From assembly GCA_027924585.1 (NCBI GenBank), contig BSBM01001719.1:12481001-12545000 (forward strand): a DNA stretch of 64,000 nucleotides. Direction: 5' to 3'. The stretch's first letter is position 1. Every line of letters starts with the position of its first letter. Made by a program: the position numbers and the translations under genes. Positions 45,003-56,599 of the stretch are shown here, piece by piece. This stretch comes from Larix kaempferi (taxonomy: Eukaryota; Streptophyta; Pinopsida; Pinales; Pinaceae). Below the pieces are notes generated by a model. That model did not search any database and was not told the origin of the DNA. It saw only the letters and a program-made list of their open reading frames with translations.

Positions 45003-45719
45003 TGTTGGAGTCATTTTACAACAACACATCATTATTTGGGATTAAAAGCCTAATTTACCAATTATCCTAAGTATTTTGACTCAATTATGTGCTTACATCA
45101 TCAACAGATCATCAGTTTCAGTCAACTAGGACTCCTCCTTCATTCGAGGAGCCAACTGGGTCATCAAATTCAGTTAACTGGGAATCCTCCATCATTCTGG
45201 GAGACAATTGGGTTGATTTTCATGATTAATGCATCCTACTCAGTCCAACTGGGTGTGTTTCACCTAACAATCAACTAACTGGAGTCAGAAAGGTGCCCTC
45301 CTACTCAGTTTGACCTAATTTTGGGCAATTTCACCTAAAAATTAGTTAATTGAAGTCAGAAAGGTGCCCTACCCTAATTTTTGGAAATCAATTGCATTCT
45401 AGACTCAGTTAGACTTAGTTTGACTGTTTGATAGTTTGTTAGAGTCAATTACTTGGCAATTAAGTGGTTAGCTGATGTGCCAAGTGGTGTTAACTGACCA
45501 GTAAGCCACTCTCATGCATTCAATTCAAATGACCTCTCTAGGATTCGAATGGTTGGGATATTATTGCCATTGTTACACATTGTAAACATAATATGAGTTA
45601 ATGATAATGCATGAACTGCTGCAAACCTTTTTCATGAGTGTTTTGACACACAATTTGCCACATGCATCTCTAGTAACTATTGTTCTTGTTTCCTAGATCT
45701 GTTGTGCTTGAATTTTACA
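45003..45719 (+). repeat. 3' LTR of the split copia element
   Basis: Begins TGTTGGAGTC after the purine tract TAAGGGGGGG (44993-45002), which follows the pol stop by about 200 bp. The right end (...ATTTTACA) is approximate. It resembles the 32779 LTR only loosely (shared GACTCA..TAGACT..TTTGACTG region). Confidence 0.55.
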
Positions 45720-45838
45720 TGAGGCGGATTCAAAGTAGATTATGGAGCAAATATGAGGTAGGTTATGAATTATATTTGAATCTAATTATGAGTTTATATT
45801 TATATGATTATGTTATAATTATTATACCCGATTCTTCA

Positions 45839-47925
45839 TGTAATGTCCCCATTCAAATAAATTCATGACAGGAAAATTCCACCAAACCTACTAGTTCCCT
45901 AGGTTGGATGGAGACATTGGGATTTGGAATAAGGGGGATAATAAAGGATGTTTGGAAATTAGAGTAGCATAAATATTTAATAAAGGATCTAAATAAATAA
46001 ATACAAGGTAAAATCAAAGTGGCAATTGATCATGAAGGCAAATGGAGGATGTGGGACCCACACAAGCTAGAATTTCTATGGCACATGGCATCCTCCTCTT
46101 GTAATTTCGAATCCATGGGAAGCCTAATGTTCTTGGGATAATTTGGAAGGATAACACACTTGGAAATATGCATCATAGGTCTAATTGGGATGGAAGTGTA
46201 ACTCACATGGAAGAGGAAGAGTCAAATGAGAGGTTCTTGGACACTTGGGATAGATTCCCTAACATTTATGACAACAATGATGAAGATGCTATGACATCTA
46301 TGACAAATTTCAGACCTGATGGTTGTCATCTGACCAATATGACATGTTAGACCTAAAAATAGCATCTAAGTGAGCGCTCAAGGGAGTTAGAGAAGGCCAA
46401 GAGATTCCTACTCAAATTGGTGGAAGGTCGAAGGCTAGGAAGTGGAAGACATGTGGCACAACTTGGATCACTCCCTAATTCGAATTGGATTGGATTCTAT
46501 GGATGGAATTGGAACCTTAGAAGACTAAATATGTTTATAAAATACAAGTATGAAGTAAGAGAGATTCTTTTGATCATTTTCATAATTTTCATTTGTGAAG
46601 AGAGCTAGTGGAGTGCTTCTCTACTTGACTTAGCCAATTTCGAGGGTGAAAGATTCCCATCCTAGTTGCTAGTGGGAAAGGCCATTCATACCTTTTATGA
46701 GAGATTCAATGGAGTATTTTGTTTCAGGTGTAAGCTATAGGGAATCTCGTGGTCACTCTTAGTTCATCTCATTTCTCCAACCATTTCCAGTTTTCTTGGC
46801 ATATTCATGATCCTTGAGAAGCGCATTGGGTGAGCTATTGTTATATTTGGGGGATATTATAATGCCCCATTTATTTTGTCATATGATGTAAATTCTATGT
46901 TATTCACATTCAGTACTCTATCAATTCAATAATCCAAGTGGAATGATGTAAATATGATCATTAATGAACAAATGGTGCCATTTTCCCCACTAGGTTGATG
47001 TATGCCCATGAAATGTTGATAAATTCGAATGGATAAATGAAAAAATTATGCATTTATGATGTATGTACTGTTAATTATGTTTTATACAAGTTTCATGTTC
47101 AGTGCATAAGTGTTTAGATTCACATTGTGAAATTTCATAGCATTTGGAGAAGATTGCCTATCATTTCCCCCAAGGTCGAAACTAGTATTTTGTATCTGAT
47201 TTGGAGAGGGTTGTAGAAGGATTAATAAACTGAATGGTGATGCATATGATACCTTAACATTTTCCCTTATATTTCCTCTTCCTCTATTCATAAATTAGAG
47301 AAGTTTTAATATCTTTTGGAGAGCCATCTTCAGCACTTACCCATGGGGAATTGAACCCCAAATTGCTAGTAAAAATTCCTACCTTGACTAGAATCTTCAG
47401 GAGGTTTTCAAAAGTATTTTGAATGTCCTAAATCATCCCTGAGCCTAATAATCAAGTACTAATACCATTCATATACCTCCTGAAACAAATTGGGAGCATT
47501 TAGAGCCATTTGGAGACCAAGAGACCAAAACTAGTTAAGGGTCGAACTAGTGGAAAATGTGAAAATTTTACTAATTTAATAAAATTCAAAAAAGGGAATT
47601 TTTTTTCACATGATAAAAATGCTATACTTTACTATTAAGTATATGATGAAAATACAACTAAAAGGTTCCAACCATGACATAGAACGAGGAATACATACGC
47701 CAACCAAAGGCAAATAGAGTGTACATCCACCATGACAAAGGAGAAAAATGCACCAGCAGAGAAAAGTATACAAACCAATAGACCAAGAGTACACATTAAC
47801 AACCCAACATCACAAAAATATAAGCACCAATAGATAGTCAATGCAGAGAGCAAAAAAAAACCAGTAAACCAGCCGCAACAATCAGACATCATACAAAAAA
47901 AGGATGCCTGAAAAGGGACATTACA
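45839..47925 (+). repeat. 5' LTR of the chromovirus (2087 bp, includes insertion)
   Basis: Longer than the 3' LTR by 317 bp because of the insert at 47597-47910. The perfect inverted terminus TGTAATGTCCC/GGGACATTACA fixes the ends. Confidence 0.92.
47597..47910 (-). mobile_element. 5'-truncated LINE (L1-type) 3' end, 314 bp, in the 5' LTR
   Basis: Absent from the 3' LTR. Flanked by AAAAGGG at 47590-47596 and 47911-47917. Read on the minus strand it is T/G-rich 3'-UTR-like sequence ending ATCATGTGAAAAAAAA, a short poly(A) tail. Tail, target duplication and lack of any 5' structure fit target-primed retrotransposition. It could alternatively be a SINE. Confidence 0.7.
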
Positions 47926-47927
47926 AG

Positions 47928-47939
47928 TGGTATCGGAGC
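47928..47939 (+). other. Primer-binding site, initiator-Met type
   Basis: TGGTATCGGAGC, one mismatch from the usual TGGTATCAGAGC, two bases after the LTR end. Confidence 0.8.
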
Positions 47940-48258
47940 ATGGTCTTGGCACCTGATGTGGTTAACCATTCATGAAGACAAGGAGTCAAAGAAATAATAC
48001 ACCACCCATAGAACCTGAAATTGAAGGTGTTTTTGTTGAAGAGGAATAAGTAGGAGAAGAAGTGCATTTTGTTGAAACCATGGCTAAGGATGATAAGGAA
48101 ATACCTACAGAAGAGGAGGGATTACTAATCTATTGAAACCATTATTTGAAAACATGACCAAACAGATGATGAAAGGATTCGAATTGTTGGCCAGCCAACT
48201 TGGAAGCAAAGGAGTAATAGGAGGAAGCAGTAGTTCACATTCATAAGAAAAGAAGACA

Positions 48259-49818
48259 ATGGGTGAGCATATTTTCTCAAGCACAGGACCCCATAATAGA
48301 CCTAATGAATTTCAGAGCACACCAAGGCCTACTACACCTAAATTTATTGTTCCCAAAGAAGAACCTAACACCCAATTTGATATTAATGCAATGGTGGTAG
48401 AATGGGAAAATTTGAGTGAAGATTGTAGAAGGACTCTACCATTTGATCAATACTTTACTGTTTCAAACAAAATAAAAAAGAAAGAAGATAATAAGGCTCT
48501 ATTCCAGAACAAAGAATTAAATTGTGCAATTGGTAAAATGCCACTTCCCACTTTTGATGGTTCCTCTCAAAGTTCTGCTAACATTTGGGCGCAAAAACTA
48601 GATGTGTATTTTTAGCTGAATACAATGGTGGAAGAGGATGCCTTAAAAATGGCTATTTTGCATCTAGAAGGAGATGCCAATGAATGGTGGTTCCATGGTA
48701 TGAAAAATTTGGGACATGATCAGGTTACTACCTATGGAGAATTTGTTGACAGGATATTAGAGAGATTTGAGCAAAAGGACCCAGAATTACCTTTCAAAGA
48801 ACTAGCCTAATTGAAGCAAGTGGGAACCCCTGTTGATTATACGATGGAATTTCAAAAATTATTAGTCAAGGTGGTTGATGTTGTAAGTTTTAAACCTTAA
48901 CAGTGAAGTACAAACTTATATTGATTCTTAAGCATTAACAGAGAATACACAATGGCACACACATTACACAGAGATTTTCACCTGGAAACCCTTAACCGGG
49001 AAAAAACCAGCAAAACTTAGACCCACACACTCCTTTTCATTATTATGTTTATTTAACCATGTACAATACAATAAATGGTATTCCACAACATCTAAAACCC
49101 TAATTTGTTTACCCGAAATTAGGTTACAACCCTAATCCCTTTTACCGGGATTAGATAGAGTACAATGGGTCGAAAATCGTGAAAAAACAAAAAGCAACCC
49201 AAAAAATTTTGCGCTCCGCGCGGACTCCGGGGGCCTAACGGCCCCCTCCGTGTCGTTTCGGAACCTAATGGTCCGAAACGAAGGGGGTGGGCCCTATCGG
49301 GATACCCCCCCCTCCGGATGCGCTCGGTGCAGGCAAATCACTACTGGGCAAGGGATCGTGTTGTACACGCAGCGACCCTGTGAAGAGATATAACATACCC
49401 AACAGATGTATGTATGGGAAGGTTAGTATTGTTGTTCATTGAAGGTTTGGATGAACCCTTAAAAGGTTTAGTTAAAGCCCACAAACCAACTACATTAAAG
49501 GATGCTATGAGCTTGACTAGAGATCTCCAAAATGCGCTTCCTAGAACAAGGTTTCCCCCCAAGCCTAACTTCAGATTTGAAAAGAAGCCTTGGAAAAGAG
49601 ATGCAATTGAAAAGAATAAGAAAGAGGGACTAAACAGGGAAGAACTTAGAAGAAAAAAATTGTGTTACACATGCTTTCAACCATGGGCACTGGGGCATAA
49701 ATGCACTAAGGGAAAAACAAAATACGTTGAAGTATTTTATGATAATGATGAGTATGAAGGGGGTATGGAGGAGGAGGAACATATTTCAGATCAGGAAGAG
49801 GGGTATGATACAACATAA
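48259..49818 (+). pseudogene. Chromovirus gag, interrupted by a solo LTR
   Basis: Capsid pieces: LPTFDGSSQSSANIWAQKLD, then EGDANEWWFHGMKNL, then (after the insert) LLFIEGLDEPLKGLVKAH, then a plant-type knuckle LCYTCFQPWALGHKC. TAG at 48613 and TAA at 48808 stand at expected Gln positions (VYFQLN, LAQLKQ). Removing 48882-49404 plus one GATGT restores the capsid frame (KVVDV to CMGRLVLLF). Dead copy. Confidence 0.82.
48882..49404 (-). mobile_element. Solo LTR, 523 bp, target duplication GATGT
   Basis: Insert in gag flanked by GATGT at 48877-48881 and 49405-49409, with TG...CA ends (TGTAAG ... CCCAACA on the plus strand). Minus orientation is inferred from the motif GGTTTTTTCCCGG..GGGTTTCC, which typically lies near the 3' end of plant LTRs. 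It has a GC-rich island at 49210-49330 with inverted repeats (CGTTTCGGA/TCCGAAACG; GGGGGCC/GGCCCCC). No internal sequence of an element remains. Confidence 0.8.
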
Positions 49819-52800
49819 GAATGGAAACAAGAATAAAATCATCCTTCACCTGACAAAGCAAGGATGGCAGTACTTTTAGCAGTGCCTCGTTATCACACCA
49901 TTCGGTGGAAGAGAGTGGTACTAGGACAAAGGGCCTTGGTATTGGTAGATAGAGGAGCCACACATAAATTTATTGATGAATACATGGAAGAGAGAATAAA
50001 GATACCTACTGAACCATTCGATGGCTTCACAGTCATCATTCCAGGTCACAACACTATGGAGTGCAAAACATGGGTTCCAAAGTTGCAAATCACCATAGGT
50101 AATTACACTTTTTTATAGCTTTTATGTAGTTGATGTTGTTGATACTAATGTGGTTTTGGGAGTGCAATGGTTGTACTCTATATGGGAACATACAGTTAAC
50201 TATCATATTCCTGACATGAAATTCCAAGATTCGAAAGGAATACAAAGGGTTGTAAGAGGGAAGCACACCTATCCGAATAAAGTGGTGAATTCACATAGTA
50301 TTAGGTCTATATTGAGGCATGGAGATATTGAATGGGCTATTGAATGTTTCATCACCTCTCCCAAGCCAAACATAAAGGTTGTTGAACACCCAAAGGATAT
50401 AGAGCAACTCCTACAAAAATATGAATTTTGTTTTAGAGATCTTCCACATGGTAGACCACCTGATTGGGGGGTTGAGCACAACATTGTTTTGGAGGAGGGT
50501 ACTCCACCCATCCAAATACCACCCTATAGACATCCAAAAAAATTCAGAGATGAAATTGAAAAGGCCATCCAATAACTCCTAGAGTTGGGACTCATTAGAC
50601 CAATCTCTAGCCCTTATGCTTCTTCAGTAGTGTTGGTAAAGAAAAAATATGGAACCTTGACAATGTGTATAGACTTTAGATATTTTAACAAGAAGACAAT
50701 CAAGAATAGGTATCCTATTCCTAGAATTGATGAGCTAGTTGGGGCCAAATATTTCTCCAAAATTGATCTTAGATAAGGTTACCATCAAATTCGAATGAAG
50801 GAAGAAGATGTGCAAAATACTGCTTTTAGATGCCACTATGGTCACTTTGAGTTTCTTGTTATGCCTTTTGTATTAACTAATGCTCCAACCACATTCCAAG
50901 CATGCATGAATAGTATTTTTTGCAAGCAGCTCACAAAATTTGTTTTGGTTTTCTTTGATGACATTCTCATTTACAGCAAAACTTGGGAAGAGCATTTGCA
51001 TCATTTAGAGGTTGTGCTGAAAATTTTGTATGAACAGTCCTTGTTTGCTAAGTTGTCAAAATGTGAATTTGGGATGAAGGAACTCTTGTATCTTGGGTAC
51101 ATTATTGGAAAAGAATGAGTGAAAGTGCACATGGAAAATATAAGGGCCATCCTTGAATGGCCATCACCAAAAAATATCACATAATTAAGAGGCTTCATTG
51201 GAATATGCACCTATTATAGGAAGTTTCTGAAAGGATTCTCCAAATTGACTTCTCCACTCACTGATTTGACAAAGAAAGATGCTTTCAAGTGGTCTGAAGA
51301 GGCTGAAAAGGCCTTCCAAAAAATGAAAGAGGTAATGGGTAGTTGTCCAATACTTGCATTTCTTGATTTTACTAAACCTTTTGTTTTGGAATGTGATGCT
51401 TTAGGTGAAGGGATAGGGGATGTCCTAAAGCAAGGCCAACACCCTATAGCCTTTGGGAGCATAAATTTGCAGCCACATGAAAATATTTACTCCATCTACG
51501 ATAAAGAAATGTCGGCCATCATGCATGCATTGGCCAAGTTTAGACAATACTTGGTGGGAAACAAGTTTGTGGTGAAAACTGATCACAACAGTCTAAGGCA
51601 CTTCCTCACCCAAAAAGATCTCAATGAAAGGAAAAAAAAGTGGGTAAGAAAGATCCAAGATTTTGATTTTGACATTGAATATGTGAAAGAGAAGAATAAC
51701 ATTGTAGCAGATGCATTATCTAGAAGACCTTCTTTTTCTCTCATGGACATTGCAAAGGATTGGAAAAATATGCTAATGGTTGAATATGCCAAAAATAGTT
51801 TTGCTTGTGATGTGTTAGATGGGATCAAAGGGGATGATAACTACAATATTTTGAATGGGATGATATATTATAAGGGAATAATTTATTTGGTTCAAAATTC
51901 AAAACTCAAGTACACGATTTTGCAAGAAGCACATGATTCCCCACTAGCTGGCCATTCGGGGATCTTCAAAACTTATAGGAAATTAAGGAAAAGTTTTTTT
52001 TGGAAAGGGATGAAGGATGATGTTCTGAAATATGTGAATGAATGTAAGGTATGCCAAAAAAAAAATAAAAAAATTGAACTCACGTGCCGAGCTGGTTTAT
52101 TGCAACCATTGCACATTCAGGAAGAAAAATGGGAGAGTATCTCAATGGACTTCATCACTGGTTTGCCCAATATTTAGGCAAGGATTGCATATATGTGGTA
52201 GTGGATAGGATAACCAAATTTGATAATTTCTTTGTCGTTACATTATCTTTTAGTGTTGCACAAGTGGCTGATATTTTTTTTAAAGAAATCTTCAAATTGC
52301 ATGGGCTCCCCAAGAGAATTGTAAGTGATAGAGATAGTAGATTCATGGGTGCTTTTTGGCAAGAAATTTTCAGATTGGTGGGAAATCAATTGAATCCAAG
52401 AACAAGCTATCATCCACAAACTGATGTCCAAACAGAGAGAGTAAATCAATGGTTGGAGGGGTACCTAAGGAACTATGTGGGAGAGCAGCAAAAAGCATGG
52501 GTAAAATGGCTACACTTGGGTGAGTTTTGCTACAACAACACTTTTCATATGTCAATAGGAATGTCTCCTTTCAAATAATTATATGGTTATGAATCACTTA
52601 CCTTTGTTGAGAATATCTTTGGTGATAGTAGATCCCCAAAGGCTAAAGATTGGGTGGAAGAGAGCCACAAAATTTTAAAGCTTTTGAAAGACAACTTGCA
52701 GGTTTCCCAAAATCAACAAAAACAATATGCATATCAACATAGGGAAGAAAGGACTTTTCAGTTCAGTGATTTGGTATATTTGAGGTTTCATCCATATAAA

Positions 52801-53175
52801 CAAACATCCTTGAAAAAGAAGGGAGCAGAAAAGCTAAAACCAAGATACTATGGCCCATACAAGGTAGTTCGGAAGGTTAGGGAGGTAGCATATGAGTTAG
52901 AACTTCCAGAAGGAAGTAAAATCCACAATGTATTTCATGTTTCATGTATCAAGAAGGCTATTGGTCAGCAAATTGTCATTTCAGAAACACTCCCTCCTTT
53001 GGATGATGAAGGTCAACTCACACTTGTTCCAGAAAATTTTTTGAAGACAAGGGAAAGAAGATTAAAGAGCAAAACTATCAAAGAGTACTTGGTACAAAGG
53101 AAGGATCTACCAAGTGAAGTTGTCACATGGGAAGAAGAAGAAAAAAATTCAGCATCCAAATCTGAAATTGCTTGA
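49819..53175 (+). pseudogene. Chromovirus pol: protease, RT, RNase H, integrase, chromodomain-like tail
   Basis: Protease LVDRGATHKF (Asp-x-Gly); RT with [19 protein letters not shown]; gypsy RNase H with the usual residues (FVLECDA, KTDHNSL, ADALSRRPS); integrase with HSGIFKTYRK ... CKVCQ finger, MDFITGLP, VSDRDSRF and TDVQTERVNQ core; and a tail PENFLKTRERRLKSKTIKEY ... LPSEVVTWEEE resembling a group II chromodomain, which would direct insertion to heterochromatin. Frameshift near 50115. Stops: TAA near 50573, 50774, 51182, 52575 and TAG near 52174 at Gln-compatible positions; TGA near 51116 where Gly is expected. Not functional. Confidence 0.88.
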
Positions 53176-53202
53176 CGACAAACAATCTTGGCTGGGGAGG
53201 AC

Positions 53203-54972
53203 TGTAACGTCCCCATTCAAATAAATTCATGACAGGAAAATTCCACCAAACCTACTAGTTCCCTAGGTTGGATGGAGACATTGGGATTTGGAATAAGGGG
53301 GATAATAAAGGATGTTTGTACATTAGAGTAGCATAAATATTTAATAAAGGATCTAAATAAATAAATACAAGGGAAAATAAAAGTGGCAATTGATCATGAA
53401 GACACATGGAGGATGTGGGACCCACACAAGCTAGAATTTCTATGGCACATGGAATCCTCCTCTTGTAATTTTGAATCCATGGGAATCCTAATGTTCTTGG
53501 GATGAGTTGGAAGGCTCATACACTTGGAAATATATTTCATCATAGGTCGAATTGGGATGGAAGTGTAACTCACATGGAAGAGGAAGAGTCAAATGAGAGG
53601 TTCTTGGACACTTGGGCTAGATTCCCTAACATTTATGACAACAATGATGAAGATGCTATGACATTTATGAAAAATTGCAGACCTGATGTCTGACATCTGA
53701 CCAATATGACATGTCAGACCTAAAAATAGCAACTAAGTGAGAGCTCAAGGGATTTAGAGAATTCCAAGAGATTCCTACTCGAATTAGTGGAAGGTGGAAG
53801 GCTAGGAAGTGGAAGACATGTGGCACAACTTGGATCACTCCCTAATTTGAACTGGCTTGGATTCTATGAATGGAATTGGAACCTTAGAAGAATAAATATT
53901 TTTATAAAATATAGTGATTAAGTAAGAGAGAGGCTTTTGATCATTTTTAGAATTTGCATTTGTGAAGAGAGCTAGTGGAGTGCTTCTCTACTTGCCTTAG
54001 CCAATTTCGAGGGTGAAAGATTCCCATCCTACTTGGTAGTGGGAAAGGCCATTCAAACCTTTCATGAGAGATTCAATGGAGTCTTTTGTTGAAATTTTAA
54101 TCTACAGGTCATCTCGTGGTCACTCTTAGTTCAGTTCATTCCTCCAACCATTTCCAGTTTTCTTGACATATTCACGATCCTTGAGGAGAGGCGCATTGGG
54201 TGAGCTATTGTTCTCTTTGTGGGAGCTTCTAATGCCCCATTTATTTTTTCATGTGATGTAAATTATATTTTTTTCACAGTCAGTACTACATCAAGTTGAG
54301 AATCCAAGTGGAATGATGTAAATCTGACCATTAATGAACAAATGGTGCCATTTTCCCCATTAGGTTGATGTATGCCCATGAAATGTTGATAAATTCGAAT
54401 GGATAAGTGAACCAATTATGCATTTATGATGTATGGACTGTTAATGATGTTTTATACAAGTTTCATGTTCAGTTCATAAGCTTTTGGAGTCACATTGTGC
54501 AATTTCATAGCATTTGGAGAAGATTGCCTATCATTTCCCCCAAGGTCGAAACTAGTATTTTGTATCTAATTTGGAGAGGGTTGTAGCAGGATTAATAAAC
54601 TGAATGGTGATGCATATGATACCTTAAAATTTTCCCTTAGATTTATTCTACCTCTTTTTAGAATTTCGAGAGGGTTTAATATCTTTTGGAGAGCCATCTT
54701 CAGCACTTACCCATGGGGAATTGAACCCCAAATTGCTAGTAAAAACTCCTATCTGGATGAGAATATTGAGGAGGTTTGCAGAAGTATTTTCAAGGTCCTA
54801 AAGCATACCTAAACCTAATAATCAATCCCTAATACCATTCATATACCTCCTGAAACAAATTGGGAGCATTTGGAGCCATTTGGAGACCTAGAGACCAAAA
54901 CTAGTTAAGGGTCGAACTAGTGGAAAAAGTGAAAATTTTACTATTTTAATAAAATTCAAAAGGGACATTACA
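53203..54972 (+). repeat. 3' LTR of the chromovirus (1770 bp)
   Basis: Starts TGTAACGTCCC after GGCTGGGGAGGAC, ends GGGACATTACA. Differs from the 5' LTR by many substitutions plus the LINE insert, so this is an older insertion than the Tat-like element. Confidence 0.92.
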
Positions 54973-54977
54973 CTTCA

Positions 54978-55165
54978 ATAAGTTGGTTCCTACATATTAC
55001 TGAGTTTGTGCTCAGTGGAGGATATTGGTGTCTCCAGTAGGTTGGTGCCTATATACTATTGAGTTGGTGCTCAGTTGAGGAGATTGATGTCTCAAGTAGG
55101 TTGGTGCATACATATGTTTGAGTTGGTTCTCATTTGAGGGGATTGGTGTCTCCAGCAATTTGATG
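54978..55165 (+). repeat. Three diverged ~60-bp tandem units
   Basis: Units share AGTTGGTGC(C/T)CA and GATTGGTGTCTCCAG(T/C)A. They are followed at 55215-55255 by GTGGTTTTATCTCGAAAGGGTTTCCAC, a motif common near the 3' end of plant LTRs, and by a CCCCCCCTCTCAG tract at 55360. Probably part of an old LTR/leader that was the target of the chromovirus. Confidence 0.5.
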
Positions 55166-56599
55166 CTTACAAAATTTGTAACAATATGTTGGAGCCTACA
55201 TGAATATATAAAGATAAGTTTTTGTGGTTTTATCTCGAAAGGGTTTCCACATTAAATTTAGTGTACTGTGATTTGAGTTTATGTGTATTTACTATTTCAA
55301 AGTAAATGAATGATTGCCGAATGTTTAAAGTAAGAAAAAGTATATTATATTGATTCCCCCCCTCTCAGTATAAGCATAAGTTCAACAGTTATCAGTTTTG
55401 TTTTAAGATACAATGATTCTTGGTCTTCAATACTTATTTATTTTGAGATAATTCCATCATATTTGATATGTACATCCTTAAAATGGAACTCAACTTCTTC
55501 AACTAAGTTTATGGTGTCCTTGAATTTTGTCTTCCTTCTCTTTCTGTAGGTGAATGGTGATATTTCCCATTAATTTATTTCTTCGTTCTTCATTTCTTGC
55601 ATTTATTTATTTTTATCATTCACATCTAAGGTTTCTTCAACAATTTTAGTCATTTATTTACTAATGATATTTCAGTATACCTTTTGTATATGCATTTTCA
55701 CACTATTAACATCGTTAACAAGTTTTTGATTATGCTTACACAACCTTTTGATTTCTTTATATTTCTTTTTGATTATTCACTTGGATTTTCCTTTTCACAC
55801 TTTCCTTTGCCAATATTTTCTTATTTTAATTTATGACCCAGTCCTTAATGAGTACTTTATTAACATAACATAACATGGACAACTCATCAACCTACTTATT
55901 GATATTCTATTCTTATTTTTTATTTTTATTTTAAAATTCATATTGAATTTTATGTTGGCCTCACCTCAATTTTTATGTCCCTAATCCATTTATTTGAGAA
56001 CAATTCTTCAAATACTTTCCATGTCGTGTAAAGAATATTATCTTCATCAAGGATTTTCCACCACTTAGAAACTCCACCAAGAAATTAAAAAATATCCCTA
56101 CAAGGAGGCATATCATCTTCCTTTACTATTCTCAACCATTCCATAAGATCAATTTCAAATTCATCTCTACTAATTGTAGGTATTTCCATTGACTCTTAAC
56201 TAAGATCAACCAAAACCCTCAATATCCAACCTCACTATATTAACAATAATGATCTTAAATAGTTATGATCCTTTTCCCAATATATTCTACTCTCTCTACA
56301 CCTTCCAATGAGTTTTGAATAACCTAAATTGGACCTTCCAGAAAAAAAAAAAATGCTAATTTTAAGTTAACATACCTTGAAACCATAATTTGGAGACTAT
56401 CCTATTGGTTGTCCTTGCAATTAATGTGAATCTAAAATTTATGCACATATGAGAATGAATTGTGGCACGTAATATCTTGTTATGTATTTTCTACAATGCT
56501 ATAGTTTTCACTAAATTGTGGCATGAATAAAAATTTATGGCAACTTTCCCAAACTTGTGGATTTTGGAACCCTTCAATAGAGAAAACTTGTATAGTATG
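55166..56599. other. AT-rich gene-free stretch
   Basis: Apart from the LTR-end-like motif at 55215-55255 I see only low-complexity AT-rich sequence with short ORFs and no recognisable domain. Confidence 0.35.

Larger units (their letters stand above)
45839..54972 (+). mobile_element. Ty3/gypsy chromovirus, structurally complete but decayed, CTTCA target duplication
   Basis: LTRs at 45839-47925 and 53203-54972 begin TGTAA(T/C)GTCCC and end GGGACATTACA. Target duplication CTTCA at 45834-45838 and 54973-54977. Initiator-Met-like primer site (TGGTATCGGAGC, 47928-47939) and polypurine stretch GGCTGGGGAGGAC before the 3' LTR. Gag, protease, RT, RNase H, integrase and a chromodomain-like tail are all recognisable but interrupted by stops, a LINE tail in the 5' LTR and a solo LTR in gag. 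Confidence 0.92.
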
